Shown: piece after piece, positions 33,370 to 43,775 of the stretch | Layout: every line of letters begins with the position of its first letter | Position numbering within the stretch: the stretch's first letter is position 1 | Source of the DNA: Manganitrophus sp963718695 | GTDB taxonomy: Bacteria; Nitrospirota; Nitrospiria; SBBL01; Manganitrophaceae | Direction of reading: 5' to 3' | DNA length: 64,000 nt | Assembly: GCA_963718695.1 (NCBI GenBank) | Contig: OY970371.1 | Coordinates: 4,340,001-4,404,000 of the forward strand | Notes under the pieces: model-generated | The model's input: the letters and a program-made list of their open reading frames with translations, nothing else | The model's database searches: none | Told to the model about the DNA's origin: nothing | Program-made: the position numbers and the translations under genes

Positions 33370-33914
33370 AAAGCGAAGTGACTGCAGAGCGGTATGCCCA
33401 AGCCTTGTTGGAAGTGGCGGAGGGGCACTCCCTCGGCCAGCCGGTCCTGGAGCAGATCGAGCGATTCCGGCAGGCGGCGGGCCATTTTCCGGAGCTAAGC
33501 CGCTTTCTCGGGAGTCCCCGCGTTCCCGAGGAGAAGAAAGAGGCGCTGATCGGCCGGATTTTCGAGGGAGAGGCGAAAAAGGTGATGATCCACTTCGTCC
33601 GGCTTCTTCTTCGCAAGGGCCGGATCGATTATCTGGAAGATATCCTCACGCTCTATCCAAAGCTTCACGATGCACAGCGCGGGGTGTTGAAGGGAACGTT
33701 AACGACGGTTCACCCGCTTGAGCCGGAGGTGTTCGCCCGGTTAAAATCAAAGCTCGAAGCCGAAGTTCACCGCACATTGGAGTTGACCTGCTTGCAGGAC
33801 CCGGAGATTCTCGGTGGATTTATCTTCTCAACCGGCACCACCCTCATCGATGCCAGTGTCCAACGGCAATTGGAGGAGTTGGGAGAGAGATTAAGATCTG
33901 CCCCGATCGTCTGA
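33366..33914 (+). CDS. atpH: F-ATPase subunit delta
   Basis: This stalk protein caps F1 and binds subunit b. The 182-residue product has the N-terminal six-helix domain (AERYAQALLEVAEG) and the conserved C-terminal DPEILGGFIFSTGTTLIDASVQRQLEEL. It is translationally coupled to atpF. Unusually, atpA does not follow directly: 1.1 kb containing a regulator gene intervenes. Confidence 0.94.
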   Translation: MKSEVTAERYAQALLEVAEGHSLGQPVLEQIERFRQAAGHFPELSRFLGSPRVPEEKKEALIGRIFEGEAKKVMIHFVRLLLRKGRIDYLEDILTLYPKLHDAQRGVLKGTLTTVHPLEPEVFARLKSKLEAEVHRTLELTCLQDPEILGGFIFSTGTTLIDASVQRQLEELGERLRSAPIV

Positions 33915-34154
33915 GCATCGGATCAGTCATCGCCCAGCTTCCTATTTTCATCATCTTGTACAAAGATGCTTTGTCGTGTGCCCGCCACGGGTGAGGATTG
34001 AATTGTAAGAACGAAGCGTGTATCCTTAGCAGGTAGTTTCCGACTGCCCAACCTGAACTGTCCCTCCGCCTTGATCGGATCTTTTTATCAGCGTTGTTGA
34101 AGACTGTCCGGGGAGAGGGAATTCCTTACTTGCAGAGACAAGGTGGAGTGGTTC

Positions 34155-34832
34155 ATGAAAGTAAAAAAGAAAGTTCTCGTTGTTGACGATAATCGAGACA
34201 CCGTCCGGATCATCCGGGATGCGTTGGAGGGGGCCGGCTTTTCCGTCGCCTCCGCTTATGATGGAAGAGAGGCGCTGGAGCGTGTTCGCGAAGAGGCGCC
34301 GGACCTGATGATCCTCGACTTGATGATGCCGAAGATGAGCGGTTACGAGGTCTGCAATGAAATCCGAAAAGACCCCAAGACAAAAGAGCTGATTGTGTTG
34401 ATGCTCACCGCCCGATCGGATATCGATGCCAAGATTCAGGGGATCGAAGGGGGCGCCAACGATTATCTGGTCAAGCCGGTCGAGCCGCGGGAAGTCGTCT
34501 CCCGGGTCCGCCGCTTCCTTGCCACCGAAGGGGCTTATCAGGAGAAGGTCCTGCTGGAGCGACTCGAAGCGATCGGGCAGATCAGCCTGACGGTCCGACA
34601 CGAGATCAACAATCCGTTGGCCGTGATCTGCGGACAGGCGCAACTGCTTCTTCAGCGCAAGGACCTCCCGGAGGAGGTCCGGAGCAAGCTCAAGATCATG
34701 TATGAAATGGGCCTTCGGATCAGCGAGATCATCAAGCAGCTTGATCAGGTCCAGGATAAGACACGGGAGTACATCCGTGGAGAAAAGATGATCGATATCC
34801 GACCTCCCAAGAAACGTTCCGCAGGTGCGTAA
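34155..34832 (+). CDS. Response-regulator receiver plus histidine phosphotransfer (DHp) protein without kinase core
   Basis: Residues 1-122 are an intact receiver: acidic pair Asp11-Asp12, phosphoacceptor Asp55 (MILDLMMP), Thr86 and Lys107 (YLVKPVEP). Residues ~135-205 form a HisKA-like two-helix region with His149 in the H-box TVRHEINNPLAVI. The protein stops at 225 residues with a basic tail and has no ATP-binding domain (no N, G1, F or G2 box). It could relay phosphate between partners or act as a phosphorylation-tuned adaptor; it cannot autophosphorylate. It lies between atpH and atpA, both on the same strand, 240 bases after atpH. ATG 34155 is chosen for its AAGGTGGAG ribosome site. Confidence 0.82.
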   Translation: MKVKKKVLVVDDNRDTVRIIRDALEGAGFSVASAYDGREALERVREEAPDLMILDLMMPKMSGYEVCNEIRKDPKTKELIVLMLTARSDIDAKIQGIEGGANDYLVKPVEPREVVSRVRRFLATEGAYQEKVLLERLEAIGQISLTVRHEINNPLAVICGQAQLLLQRKDLPEEVRSKLKIMYEMGLRISEIIKQLDQVQDKTREYIRGEKMIDIRPPKKRSAGA

Positions 34833-34914
34833 CGCGGACCCTGTTCCAATCCGTCGCCGGGAAATGAATGCTTCTTATTCGCCATGTTAATTCCAGAAAT
34901 GCTCCCACAGAATC

Positions 34915-34944
34915 TTGACAACCGATTTGAAAAAAGTTTATAGT
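34915..34944 (+). promoter_or_regulatory. Near-consensus promoter of the atpAGDC block
   Basis: TTGACA (34915-34920), an 18-base spacer and TATAGT (34939-34944, 5 of 6). The predicted start near 34951 gives a ~97-base leader ending in AAGGAG eight bases before the atpA ATG. Confidence 0.75.
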
Positions 34945-35047
34945 ATACAGTCTTTTGCCTTGAGCCGTTCGAATTGTCTCTTACGCGTCGCTCAAGGTCC
35001 TTCAGTGTGTTTCTTTTTATTTAAATGATGACTAAGGAGAATGTGGC

Positions 35048-36568
<1,521 letters not shown>

Positions 36569-36570
36569 AG

Positions 36571-37428
36571 ATGCCGGTTCTGACCCTTCGGCAGCTCCGC
36601 GAGCGAATTCGCGGCGCCCAGAAGACCAAGCAGATCACGCGGACCATGCAGATGGTCGCCGCTTCCCGCCTCAAGAAGTCCGAGGAGAAATTCCGGCAGG
36701 CCAAGCCGTTCGCTAAAAAGATGGAGATGATCCTTTCCCATCTTCAGCAGTTCAGCGAGGAGTTTACGCATCCTTTCTTCGAGAGCCGGGAGGTCAAGTC
36801 GATCGGCCTGGTGGTCGTCACGTCGGATCGGGGCCTCTGCGGCGCTTACAACGGCAACGTGATCGCGCGGGCGGAAGAATTTCTTGCCGAGCACAAGGCG
36901 CAGACCGTCAAGTTGATGCTGATTGGAAAGAAGGGATACGACTATTTCAAAAAACGGGATTGGCCGATCCATCTGAATGCGCTCGATATCGCCGGCAAGG
37001 GGGACTTCCACCGAATTTCCGAGATTACCCAGCAGATTATCCAGGCCTACCTCTCGCGCGAGGTCGACGCGGTCTATCTGATTTTTACGAGCTATATTTC
37101 CGCCCTGTCGGTTAAACCGATCTGCGTGAAGTTCCTCAACCTTCAGCAGGAAGGGGAGGTCAAGCCGATCCAGACGATTTTGGAGCCGAGTCTTCCTGAA
37201 ATCCTCGATCAGTTCCTGCCGCAGTTTGTGACGTCCAAGATGTATATCTCTCTGATGGAGGCATTCACGGCGGAGAACTCGGCGCGTATGATCGCTATGA
37301 AAACGGCGACCGATAACGCCAAGGAGATGATCGAGCGACTCACCCTCCAGCGCAACAAAGCGCGGCAGGCGGCGATTACGAAAGAGATTTTGGAGATTGT
37401 CACGGCGGGTGAGGCGCTGAAGGCTTAG
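36571..37428 (+). CDS. atpG: F-ATPase subunit gamma
   Basis: This is the central rotor shaft. The 285-residue product has the N-terminal RIRGAQKTKQITRTMQMVAASRL and C-terminal RMIAMKTATDNAKEMIERLTL helices that form the coiled coil, and SDRGLCGAYNGNV in the globular part. ATG 36571, two bases after atpA, matches the family start; an upstream in-frame start would overlap atpA. Confidence 0.96.
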   Translation: MPVLTLRQLRERIRGAQKTKQITRTMQMVAASRLKKSEEKFRQAKPFAKKMEMILSHLQQFSEEFTHPFFESREVKSIGLVVVTSDRGLCGAYNGNVIARAEEFLAEHKAQTVKLMLIGKKGYDYFKKRDWPIHLNALDIAGKGDFHRISEITQQIIQAYLSREVDAVYLIFTSYISALSVKPICVKFLNLQQEGEVKPIQTILEPSLPEILDQFLPQFVTSKMYISLMEAFTAENSARMIAMKTATDNAKEMIERLTLQRNKARQAAITKEILEIVTAGEALKA

Positions 37429-37488
37429 CACCGGTGAAATGCTCCTTCTTTAGATGGAGCGATGACTAAAGATGACAAGGAGATGAAG

Positions 37489-38901
37489 ATGGCAACAGCA
37501 ACAACGACAGGGCATATTGTTCAGGTGATCGGTCCGACCGTCGATATCCGGTTTCCGGCCGAACAACTTCCTCCCATCCTCAATGCGGTGAAGATTGAAG
37601 ATGCCAAGTTAGGCATTAACCTGATTGTGGAAATTGCCCAGCACATCGGAAACGACATCGTCCGATGCATCGCGATGGGGTCGACCGATGGTCTGGTGCG
37701 CGGCATGGAGGCCAAAGATACCGGCGCGCCGATCTCCGTCCCCGTGGGTGAACAGTCGCTCGGGCGAATCTTCAACGTCCTGGGAGAGCCGATCGACGGC
37801 AAGGGAGGCATTGCCAAGCCTGATCAGCGTTGGCCGATCCATCGGCCAAGCCCTTCTTTCGAAGAGCAGGTGCCGGTCGCTTCGATTCTGGAAACCGGAA
37901 TCAAGGTGGTCGATCTTCTCGCCCCTTACGCGAAGGGGGGAAAGGTCGGACTCTTCGGCGGCGCCGGGGTGGGAAAGACCGTCATCATCATGGAACTGAT
38001 CCGAAACATCGCGACCGAGCATGGCGGCTACTCCGTCTTCGCCGGCGTGGGAGAGCGGACCCGCGAGGGGAACGAGCTCTACATGGAGATGAGCGGATCG
38101 GGAGTGCTCGATAAAACCGTCCTTGTCTTCGGCCAGATGAACGAGCCGCCCGGCTCCCGGTTGCGGATCGGTCTTTCGGCATTGACGATGGCCGAATATT
38201 TCCGCGATGAAAAGGGGCAGGATGTGCTTCTCTTCGTCGATAACATCTTCCGGTTCGTTCAGGCCGGCTCCGAGGTGTCGGCGTTGTTGGGGAGAATGCC
38301 CTCCGCCGTGGGATACCAGCCGAGTCTCGGAACCGAGATGGGCGAGCTGCAGGAGCGAATCACCTCGACGACCAAGGGGTCGATCACATCGGTTCAGGCC
38401 ATTTACGTTCCGGCGGACGACATCACCGATCCGGCGCCGGCGACGACCTTCTCCCACCTCGATGCGACGACGGTGCTTTCCCGGCAGATCGCGGAGCTGG
38501 GGATTTATCCGGCGGTCGATCCGCTTGATTCAACCTCTCGTCTGATGGATCCGCGAATCATCGGTGACCAGCATTATCAAACCGCCCGGGCGGTCCAACG
38601 GACACTGCAGCGCTACAAAGATCTTCAAGACATTATCGCCATCTTGGGGATGGACGAGTTATCCGAAGAAGATCGGGTGACGGTGCAGCGCGCTCGGAAG
38701 ATCCAGCGGTTCCTCTCCCAGCCGTTCTTCGTGGCGGAGACCTTCACCGGCATCCCGGGGAAATATGTGAAGCTGGCCGATTCGATCAAGAGCTTCCAGA
38801 TGATCGTCGATGGAAAATACGACAGTCTCCCCGAGCAGGCGTTTTACATGGTCGGAACCATCGAAGAGGCGCAGGAAAAGGCGGAAAAACTCAGGAAATA
38901 A
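37489..38901 (+). CDS. atpD: F-ATPase subunit beta
   Basis: This is the catalytic F1 subunit. It has Walker A GGAGVGKTVIIMEL, the catalytic Glu in GVGERTREGNEL, DVLLFVDNIFRF, and the DELSEED-type regulatory loop (DELSEEDRV). ATG 37489 gives 470 residues and follows AAGGAG at 37477-37482 by six bases. ATG 37462 would add nine residues and overlap that ribosome site. Confidence 0.97.
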   Translation: MATATTTGHIVQVIGPTVDIRFPAEQLPPILNAVKIEDAKLGINLIVEIAQHIGNDIVRCIAMGSTDGLVRGMEAKDTGAPISVPVGEQSLGRIFNVLGEPIDGKGGIAKPDQRWPIHRPSPSFEEQVPVASILETGIKVVDLLAPYAKGGKVGLFGGAGVGKTVIIMELIRNIATEHGGYSVFAGVGERTREGNELYMEMSGSGVLDKTVLVFGQMNEPPGSRLRIGLSALTMAEYFRDEKGQDVLLFVDNIFRFVQAGSEVSALLGRMPSAVGYQPSLGTEMGELQERITSTTKGSITSVQAIYVPADDITDPAPATTFSHLDATTVLSRQIAELGIYPAVDPLDSTSRLMDPRIIGDQHYQTARAVQRTLQRYKDLQDIIAILGMDELSEEDRVTVQRARKIQRFLSQPFFVAETFTGIPGKYVKLADSIKSFQMIVDGKYDSLPEQAFYMVGTIEEAQEKAEKLRK

Positions 38902-38979
38902 CTTCCACGGATCTGATCCTTGGCCGCCTCTTGAGCAGAGAGGCGGCCGGACGGATGAATCGATTCACTCGAAAAAATT

Positions 38980-39264
38980 ATGGCTGAAAAAACATTCCAT
39001 CTCACTGTGATTACACCCGATCGGATCTTTTTCGACGGCCTGGTTCGGTCAATTGTGGCGCCCGGAGGCGATGGAAGCCTCGGAGTCTTGGTCGATCATG
39101 CCCCTCTCATCACCACCCTTCAAACCGGCCGGCTTTCGGTCACATCCCCGGAGGGTAAAGTGCAAACCTTCCTCATCGGTCCCGGCTTTCTCGATATTCT
39201 CAAAAACGAGGTTGTTCTTCTGACCGAATCCGCCAAGGCGGACCATCCGACAAATTTGTCTTAA
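38980..39264 (+). CDS. atpC: F-ATPase subunit epsilon (short form)
   Basis: The 94-residue product is the N-terminal beta-sandwich only (FHLTVITPDRIFFDG, GGDGSLGVLVDHAPLITTL). Most epsilon subunits have ~130-140 residues with a C-terminal helical pair that inhibits ATP hydrolysis; that pair is missing. A TAA ends the gene cleanly and no helical remnant is seen downstream, so it looks like a true short form and not a frameshift. Confidence 0.9.
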   Translation: MAEKTFHLTVITPDRIFFDGLVRSIVAPGGDGSLGVLVDHAPLITTLQTGRLSVTSPEGKVQTFLIGPGFLDILKNEVVLLTESAKADHPTNLS

Positions 39265-39270
39265 AAAAAC

Positions 39271-39300
39271 TTGACAAGTCAACAATTCCGCTGATATACT
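39271..39300 (+). promoter_or_regulatory. Near-consensus promoter of the porin-like gene
   Basis: TTGACA (39271-39276), an 18-base spacer and TATACT (39295-39300, 5 of 6), just after the atpC stop. The predicted start near 39307 gives a leader of about 190 bases before the ATG at 39498. Confidence 0.75.
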
Positions 39301-39497
39301 CTGACCGGTTTTTTTAAAATCTCGCATCAGTATATTTCCGCCTAAGTATATTTAAACTACTCATCAGATCTGAATGAAAGGGGGTGACGGGGTACCAAGG
39401 CATCACTCTATTTGCTTGTTCGTTACTATCTCTAAATCTCTATTCGGTTGTGAATCTGTTTGTTCTACTCTGGTTAATTCGGAAAAGGAGGTTACGA

Positions 39498-40841
39498 ATG
39501 AAGAAGTTATGGGTTATGGCCTTAGGAACTGCGTTCCTTCTACAAACTGGAGCACTTTTTGCGGCAAACGTCAAATTTGAAGGGGACTTCCGTGTCCGGG
39601 GAATTTATGCGGATGACCTCGACGCGAATGAGGATTTAGACGATCAGCAGGCATTTGCCGACGGGCGTTTTCGATTAAGAACCTCTGCGACGGCGGGAAT
39701 TACCTCCGGGGTCGTGGTGGTTGACTTCACCAGCTCTTTCAGCGATCCGAGACAAGAGGGAGCCGGCGGTGCCGCTGATTGTTCAGCCACCGGTTGCACG
39801 ACCGGAAACTATCGCTTCGGCTCGGCCAACTTCGGCGGAAGCTACAACATCGTCGGTGTCCGGGAAGCCTACCTCAAGCTCGATCTCAACATGGTAAAAC
39901 TCGCCTTCGGCCGTAAGCCATTCAGACTCGGACATAGCCTCATCCTGGATGATACGATGGATGCAATCGTCGGAAAATTCATGGTCGGCGGGTTCGAGGT
40001 GACGTTGGCAAATGGAAAATTGCTTGATACTCAAAATCCGGAAGTTGCCCCCACAGGCGGAGGAACAGGGAGCGATACCGATCTTTACATTGCGAAAACC
40101 GGCTTCACTCACGGAGACATGCATAATATCGGCGTTTTCGCGACCTATCTTAAAGATCGTGGTCCTTCCTTCTTGCCCGCCGGTCCAGGAGCGGATAAGA
40201 CCGATCTGATGGTTTTCGGTATCACCGCCGACGGAAAATTCGGTGCGATCAACCTTGGAGCCGAGTTTGATTACCTGACCGGCAGTGCGGATGTAACGGC
40301 CGGAGATGGTGTCGATCTGGAAGGAATGAACGTTTTGGTGGGAGTCGGACTCGATGTGGCCGCCGTTGATGTTGGCGTCACCGCTCTTTACACGACCGGT
40401 CAGGATGCTGATGGTGATGAAATAAATATCAACGGGCTCTCCGGCAATTTCGTTCTCGGTAATATCTTAGTGAATGACAATATTCTCAGCGATCGGGAAG
40501 GACAATGTGCCAGCTTTGGTGGAGCTCGCATCGGTTCCGGGGGAGCCTCCTGCGTCGGCGGATTCGGCATTATGGCGTTGAAAGTCTCAGCCGGTCTGGA
40601 AGGAGTTCCATTCGGCAAGACCTGCCATACCGAAGTGGCCGCGATCTGGGCTCAGACCTCTGAGGATACAGCAGCAGGGGACAGCGATCTTGGGGTTGAG
40701 ATCGATCTCAATCACCGGCATAAGCTGGACGACAACGTCGCAGTCGCGGTCAATCTTGGCTATCTCCTCTCCGGAGATGCTTTCGGAACCGACCCTGACA
40801 ACCAGCTCAAAGGGATCATTGCCCTCAACTACATGTTCTAA
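39498..40841 (+). CDS. Outer-membrane porin-like beta-barrel protein
   Basis: The 447-residue product has a clear signal peptide (MKKLWVMALG... cleaved near LFA-AN) and alternating beta strands throughout. KFEGDFRVRGIYADD opens the barrel, and the C-terminus ends in Phe (ALNYMF), the usual barrel insertion signal. Five cysteines in the mature part (two in DCSATGC, GQC, ASC, KTC) are unusual for a porin. A perfect AAGGAGG precedes ATG 39498; the frame is open upstream to 39384, but that start lacks the signal peptide at the N-terminus. Its own strong promoter and terminator make it monocistronic and probably abundant. The transported substrate is unknown. Confidence 0.82.
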   Translation: MKKLWVMALGTAFLLQTGALFAANVKFEGDFRVRGIYADDLDANEDLDDQQAFADGRFRLRTSATAGITSGVVVVDFTSSFSDPRQEGAGGAADCSATGCTTGNYRFGSANFGGSYNIVGVREAYLKLDLNMVKLAFGRKPFRLGHSLILDDTMDAIVGKFMVGGFEVTLANGKLLDTQNPEVAPTGGGTGSDTDLYIAKTGFTHGDMHNIGVFATYLKDRGPSFLPAGPGADKTDLMVFGITADGKFGAINLGAEFDYLTGSADVTAGDGVDLEGMNVLVGVGLDVAAVDVGVTALYTTGQDADGDEININGLSGNFVLGNILVNDNILSDREGQCASFGGARIGSGGASCVGGFGIMALKVSAGLEGVPFGKTCHTEVAAIWAQTSEDTAAGDSDLGVEIDLNHRHKLDDNVAVAVNLGYLLSGDAFGTDPDNQLKGIIALNYMF

Positions 40842-40864
40842 CGCTCCTAAGTTGTTCCGAATTG

Positions 40865-40899
40865 AAAAGCCCCCCGGTTCTCAGCCGGGGGGCTTTTTT
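40865..40899 (+). terminator. Strong intrinsic terminator after the porin-like gene
   Basis: AGCCCCCCGG (40868-40877) pairs with CCGGGGGGCT (40885-40894) around a 7-base loop, flanked by A's before and T's after (to 40899). It lies 24 bases after the stop codon. Confidence 0.93.
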
Positions 40900-41070
40900 A
40901 TTGGTCGTTCAGGGTGTCGAGGAGCTATAACTCACCGACAAAGTTTGGTAGAATAAGGCCTAGATCAGCGGCAATTTCGATTTAGACTCGAACCCTCTCT
41001 TCCTGGACTTCGAAAGCTCCTCGGGCCCCGTCTTGAAATGCAATTCGTATCTTAGAAAGAAAATGAATTG

Positions 41071-42876
41071 ATGGAACTGAAGCAAAAAATAGAAGCCCTT
41101 CCCCATACCCCGGGCGTTTACCTCATGAAGGGAAAAAAGGGTGAGGTCCTCTACGTCGGCAAGGCGAAAGAGCTGGCGAGCCGCGTGCGGAGCTATTTTC
41201 GTCCGAATGCCGATCTGACTCCGAGGATTCGGTCGATGGTGTCCCAGGTGGCCGATCTGGAATATATTGTCACCGTCAGCAATCTCGAGGCGTTGATGTT
41301 GGAGAGCAACCTCATCAAGAAACATCGCCCCAAGTACAACGTTGTTTTGCGCGATGATAAAAACTACCCGCTCCTGCGCCTTTCGATGAAAGACGATTAC
41401 CCGCGGCTTGAGATCGTCCGCCGGGTGAAGCGCGACGGGGCCCTTTACTTCGGTCCCTATGTCCCGACGGGCGGGCTGTATGAAATGCTCCGGCTGCTGA
41501 GGAAGATCTTTCCCCTTCCGAACTGTACGATCGACATCGATGGCAGCGCCGAACGGGCCTGCATCGAATTCGAGATAAAAAGATGCCTTGCCCCCTGCAC
41601 CGGAAACCAATCGAAGGAAGACTACCGTCAGATGATCCAGCAGGTCCGTCTCTTCCTGGAAGGGAAGGACAAGGTCCTCCTGACGGCGATGCGGGCGCTG
41701 ATGGAGAAGAAGGCAGGGGAGCTTAATTTCGAGGCGGCGGCCCGGCTTCGCGATCAGATCGCCAAGATCGAGCGGGCGTTGGAGCGGCAGCGGGTCACCT
41801 CCACCCAAATCGAGGATCACGATGTGATCGCGCTCGCGCGGGAGGGGGATGCGGCCGATTTTCAGATCCTCTTCATCCGCGGCGGGATGATGGTCGGGCG
41901 GAAAGATTTCTTTTTCGAAAATGTCGGAGAAACGCTCGATGAAGAGCTTTGCGCCACCTTCATTCAGCAGTTCTATAATAAGGAAGGATTGATTCCGAGG
42001 GAGATCTTCCTCCCGATTCCGCTGACGGATGCCACCGTTTTGGAAGAATGGCTCTCGGAGCGGCGCGGCGGGCCGGTTCATCTGGTTTTCCCCTCGCGCG
42101 GGAAAAGGGCGCATCTGCTCGACCTGGCTCTGGAGAATGCGCGCGCCTCCCTGACGAATCACGTTCAGATCCGCGAGGGGGGAGAGGTAACCTTGGAGAA
42201 ACTCCAGAACCTTTTGCAGCTCTCCCGTCTTCCCCGCCGGATCGAGGGGTACGATATTTCCAATATCATGGGGACCAGCGCGGTCGGGTCGATGGTGGTT
42301 TTTGAAGAGGCCAAGGCGAAGAAATCGGATTATCGCCATTTCCGCATCAAAACGATCGAGGGGGCGAATGACTTCGGGATGATGGCGGAGGTTCTCACGC
42401 GAAGGTTGGCTTCGCTGAAGGAGAAAGGGGAGTCGCTTCCCGATCTTTTCTTGATCGACGGCGGAAAGGGGCAGATCTCGGCGGTGCGCGAGGTGATGGA
42501 GAAATTCGATCTCGGACCGGTCGATCTGATCGGTTTGGCGAAGGAGCGGGAAGACCGATGGGAGCGGGTTTATCTGCCCGATCTATCGGATCCGATTGAG
42601 CTTCCGGTCGGCTCGCCCGCGACGCATCTGCTTCAGCAAGTTCGGGATGAGGCGCACCGTTTTGCCGTCTCCTACCATCGGAAGATTCGGGACAAAAAGA
42701 TGTTGGAGTCGCCGCTGCAGGAGATCGAGGGGATCGGCAAGACCCGGCGGCTGGCGCTGCTGAAGCATTTTGGAAGTGTCTCGAAGATCCGGGAGGCAAG
42801 TCTGGAGGAGCTCGAAGCGGCTCCTTCCATGAACAAGGCGGTCGCAAAAAAAGTGTTTGAGTCGCTTCATTTTTGA
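41071..42876 (+). CDS. uvrC: Excinuclease ABC subunit C
   Basis: UvrC makes both incisions in nucleotide excision repair. The 601-residue product has a GIY-YIG nuclease domain (PHTPGVYLMKGKKGEVLYVGKAKEL, 10-35) and the UVR motif that binds UvrB (~205-240). The RNase H-like C-terminal nuclease follows (YDISNIMGTSAVGSMVVF, DLFLIDGGKGQ). Tandem helix-hairpin-helix motifs close it (LQEIEGIGKTRRLALLKHF). ATG 41071 is preferred over the TTG three bases upstream. Confidence 0.96.
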   Translation: MELKQKIEALPHTPGVYLMKGKKGEVLYVGKAKELASRVRSYFRPNADLTPRIRSMVSQVADLEYIVTVSNLEALMLESNLIKKHRPKYNVVLRDDKNYPLLRLSMKDDYPRLEIVRRVKRDGALYFGPYVPTGGLYEMLRLLRKIFPLPNCTIDIDGSAERACIEFEIKRCLAPCTGNQSKEDYRQMIQQVRLFLEGKDKVLLTAMRALMEKKAGELNFEAAARLRDQIAKIERALERQRVTSTQIEDHDVIALAREGDAADFQILFIRGGMMVGRKDFFFENVGETLDEELCATFIQQFYNKEGLIPREIFLPIPLTDATVLEEWLSERRGGPVHLVFPSRGKRAHLLDLALENARASLTNHVQIREGGEVTLEKLQNLLQLSRLPRRIEGYDISNIMGTSAVGSMVVFEEAKAKKSDYRHFRIKTIEGANDFGMMAEVLTRRLASLKEKGESLPDLFLIDGGKGQISAVREVMEKFDLGPVDLIGLAKEREDRWERVYLPDLSDPIELPVGSPATHLLQQVRDEAHRFAVSYHRKIRDKKMLESPLQEIEGIGKTRRLALLKHFGSVSKIREASLEELEAAPSMNKAVAKKVFESLHF

Positions 42877-42908
42877 TTCTCACTGCCGCTCTCATCGCCC
42901 CTTCCAGA

Positions 42909-42938
42909 TTGACACTTTGCGTTCAATTATGATAAAAA
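42909..42938 (+). promoter_or_regulatory. Candidate promoter of the yebC-ruvCAB genes
   Basis: TTGACA (42909-42914) and an 18-base spacer to TAAAAA (42933-42938, 4 of 6) in the AT-rich 100-base spacer before yebC. Confidence 0.4.
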
Positions 42939-42977
42939 TATCCAGATTATTTAAATGTCTATACAATTGGAGAAGCT

Positions 42978-43730
42978 ATGTCCGGACATTCTAAATGGGC
43001 GACGACCAAACATAAAAAGGCGGCGGCGGACTCGAAGCGGGGGAAAATTTTCACCAAGATCATCCGCGAGATCACCGTTGCGGCAAAGATCGGGGGAGGA
43101 GATCCGGAAGGAAATCCCCGCCTTCGGACGGCGATCCTCAAAGCCAAAGAAAACAACATGCCGGCCGATAACATCAAGAAGGCGGTTCAAAAGGGGACCG
43201 GTGAGCTTCCCGGCGTCTCGTATGAGGAGATGACCTACGAGGGGTATGGGCCGGGCGGGGTGGCGATCATCATCCAGCTCCTGTCGGACAACAAGAACCG
43301 CACGGTTTCCGAAATCCGCCACCTCCTCTCCAAGAGCGGCGGCAACATGGGAGAGTCGGGTTCGGTCGCCTGGATGTTTCAGAAGAAGGGGTATCTCTCG
43401 ATCGAGAAGCAGAAGGCCGACGAAGATAAGTTGATGTCGGTGGCGCTCGATGCGGGGGCGGAGGATATCCGCTCGGATGATCCGACAATTTTTGAAGTCA
43501 TTGCTGCGCCGGCCGATTTTGAAAAGGTCAAAAAAGCAATGACCGACGCTGGCCTCACCCCGTCTTATGCCGAGGTTACGTTGCTCCCGCAGACCTATAT
43601 CCGGGTCGATGGGAAAGAGGCGGAGCAGATGCTTCGATTGATGGAAGCGCTCGAAGACCACGACGACGTTCAGAACGTCTATGCCAACTTCGATATTCCC
43701 GATGAGGTGATGGCGAAGGTGGCGGGGTAG
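42978..43730 (+). CDS. yebC: YebC/PmpR (TACO1) family protein
   Basis: The 250-residue product is a complete YebC-family protein: MSGHSKWATTKHKKAAADSKRGK at the N-terminus, NMPADNIKKAVQKGTGE, and YEGYGPGGVAIIIQ. Relatives act as transcription regulators or help ribosomes translate proline stretches. The family is often encoded next to ruvC, as here, 45 bases upstream. Confidence 0.95.
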   Translation: MSGHSKWATTKHKKAAADSKRGKIFTKIIREITVAAKIGGGDPEGNPRLRTAILKAKENNMPADNIKKAVQKGTGELPGVSYEEMTYEGYGPGGVAIIIQLLSDNKNRTVSEIRHLLSKSGGNMGESGSVAWMFQKKGYLSIEKQKADEDKLMSVALDAGAEDIRSDDPTIFEVIAAPADFEKVKKAMTDAGLTPSYAEVTLLPQTYIRVDGKEAEQMLRLMEALEDHDDVQNVYANFDIPDEVMAKVAG

Positions 43731-43775
43731 AACGCCTCAATATGACAGAACTTTAGGGAAGACCGATAGCCCCGA

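Noticed and set aside
39307..39497. Riboswitch in the porin-like gene leader
   Set aside because: I compared it by eye with cyclic di-GMP and manganese (yybP-ykoY) riboswitch cores and found no convincing match.
39374..39580. Small open frame in the leader of the porin-like gene
   Set aside because: It overlaps the signal peptide region in another frame, with no similarity to known leader peptides.
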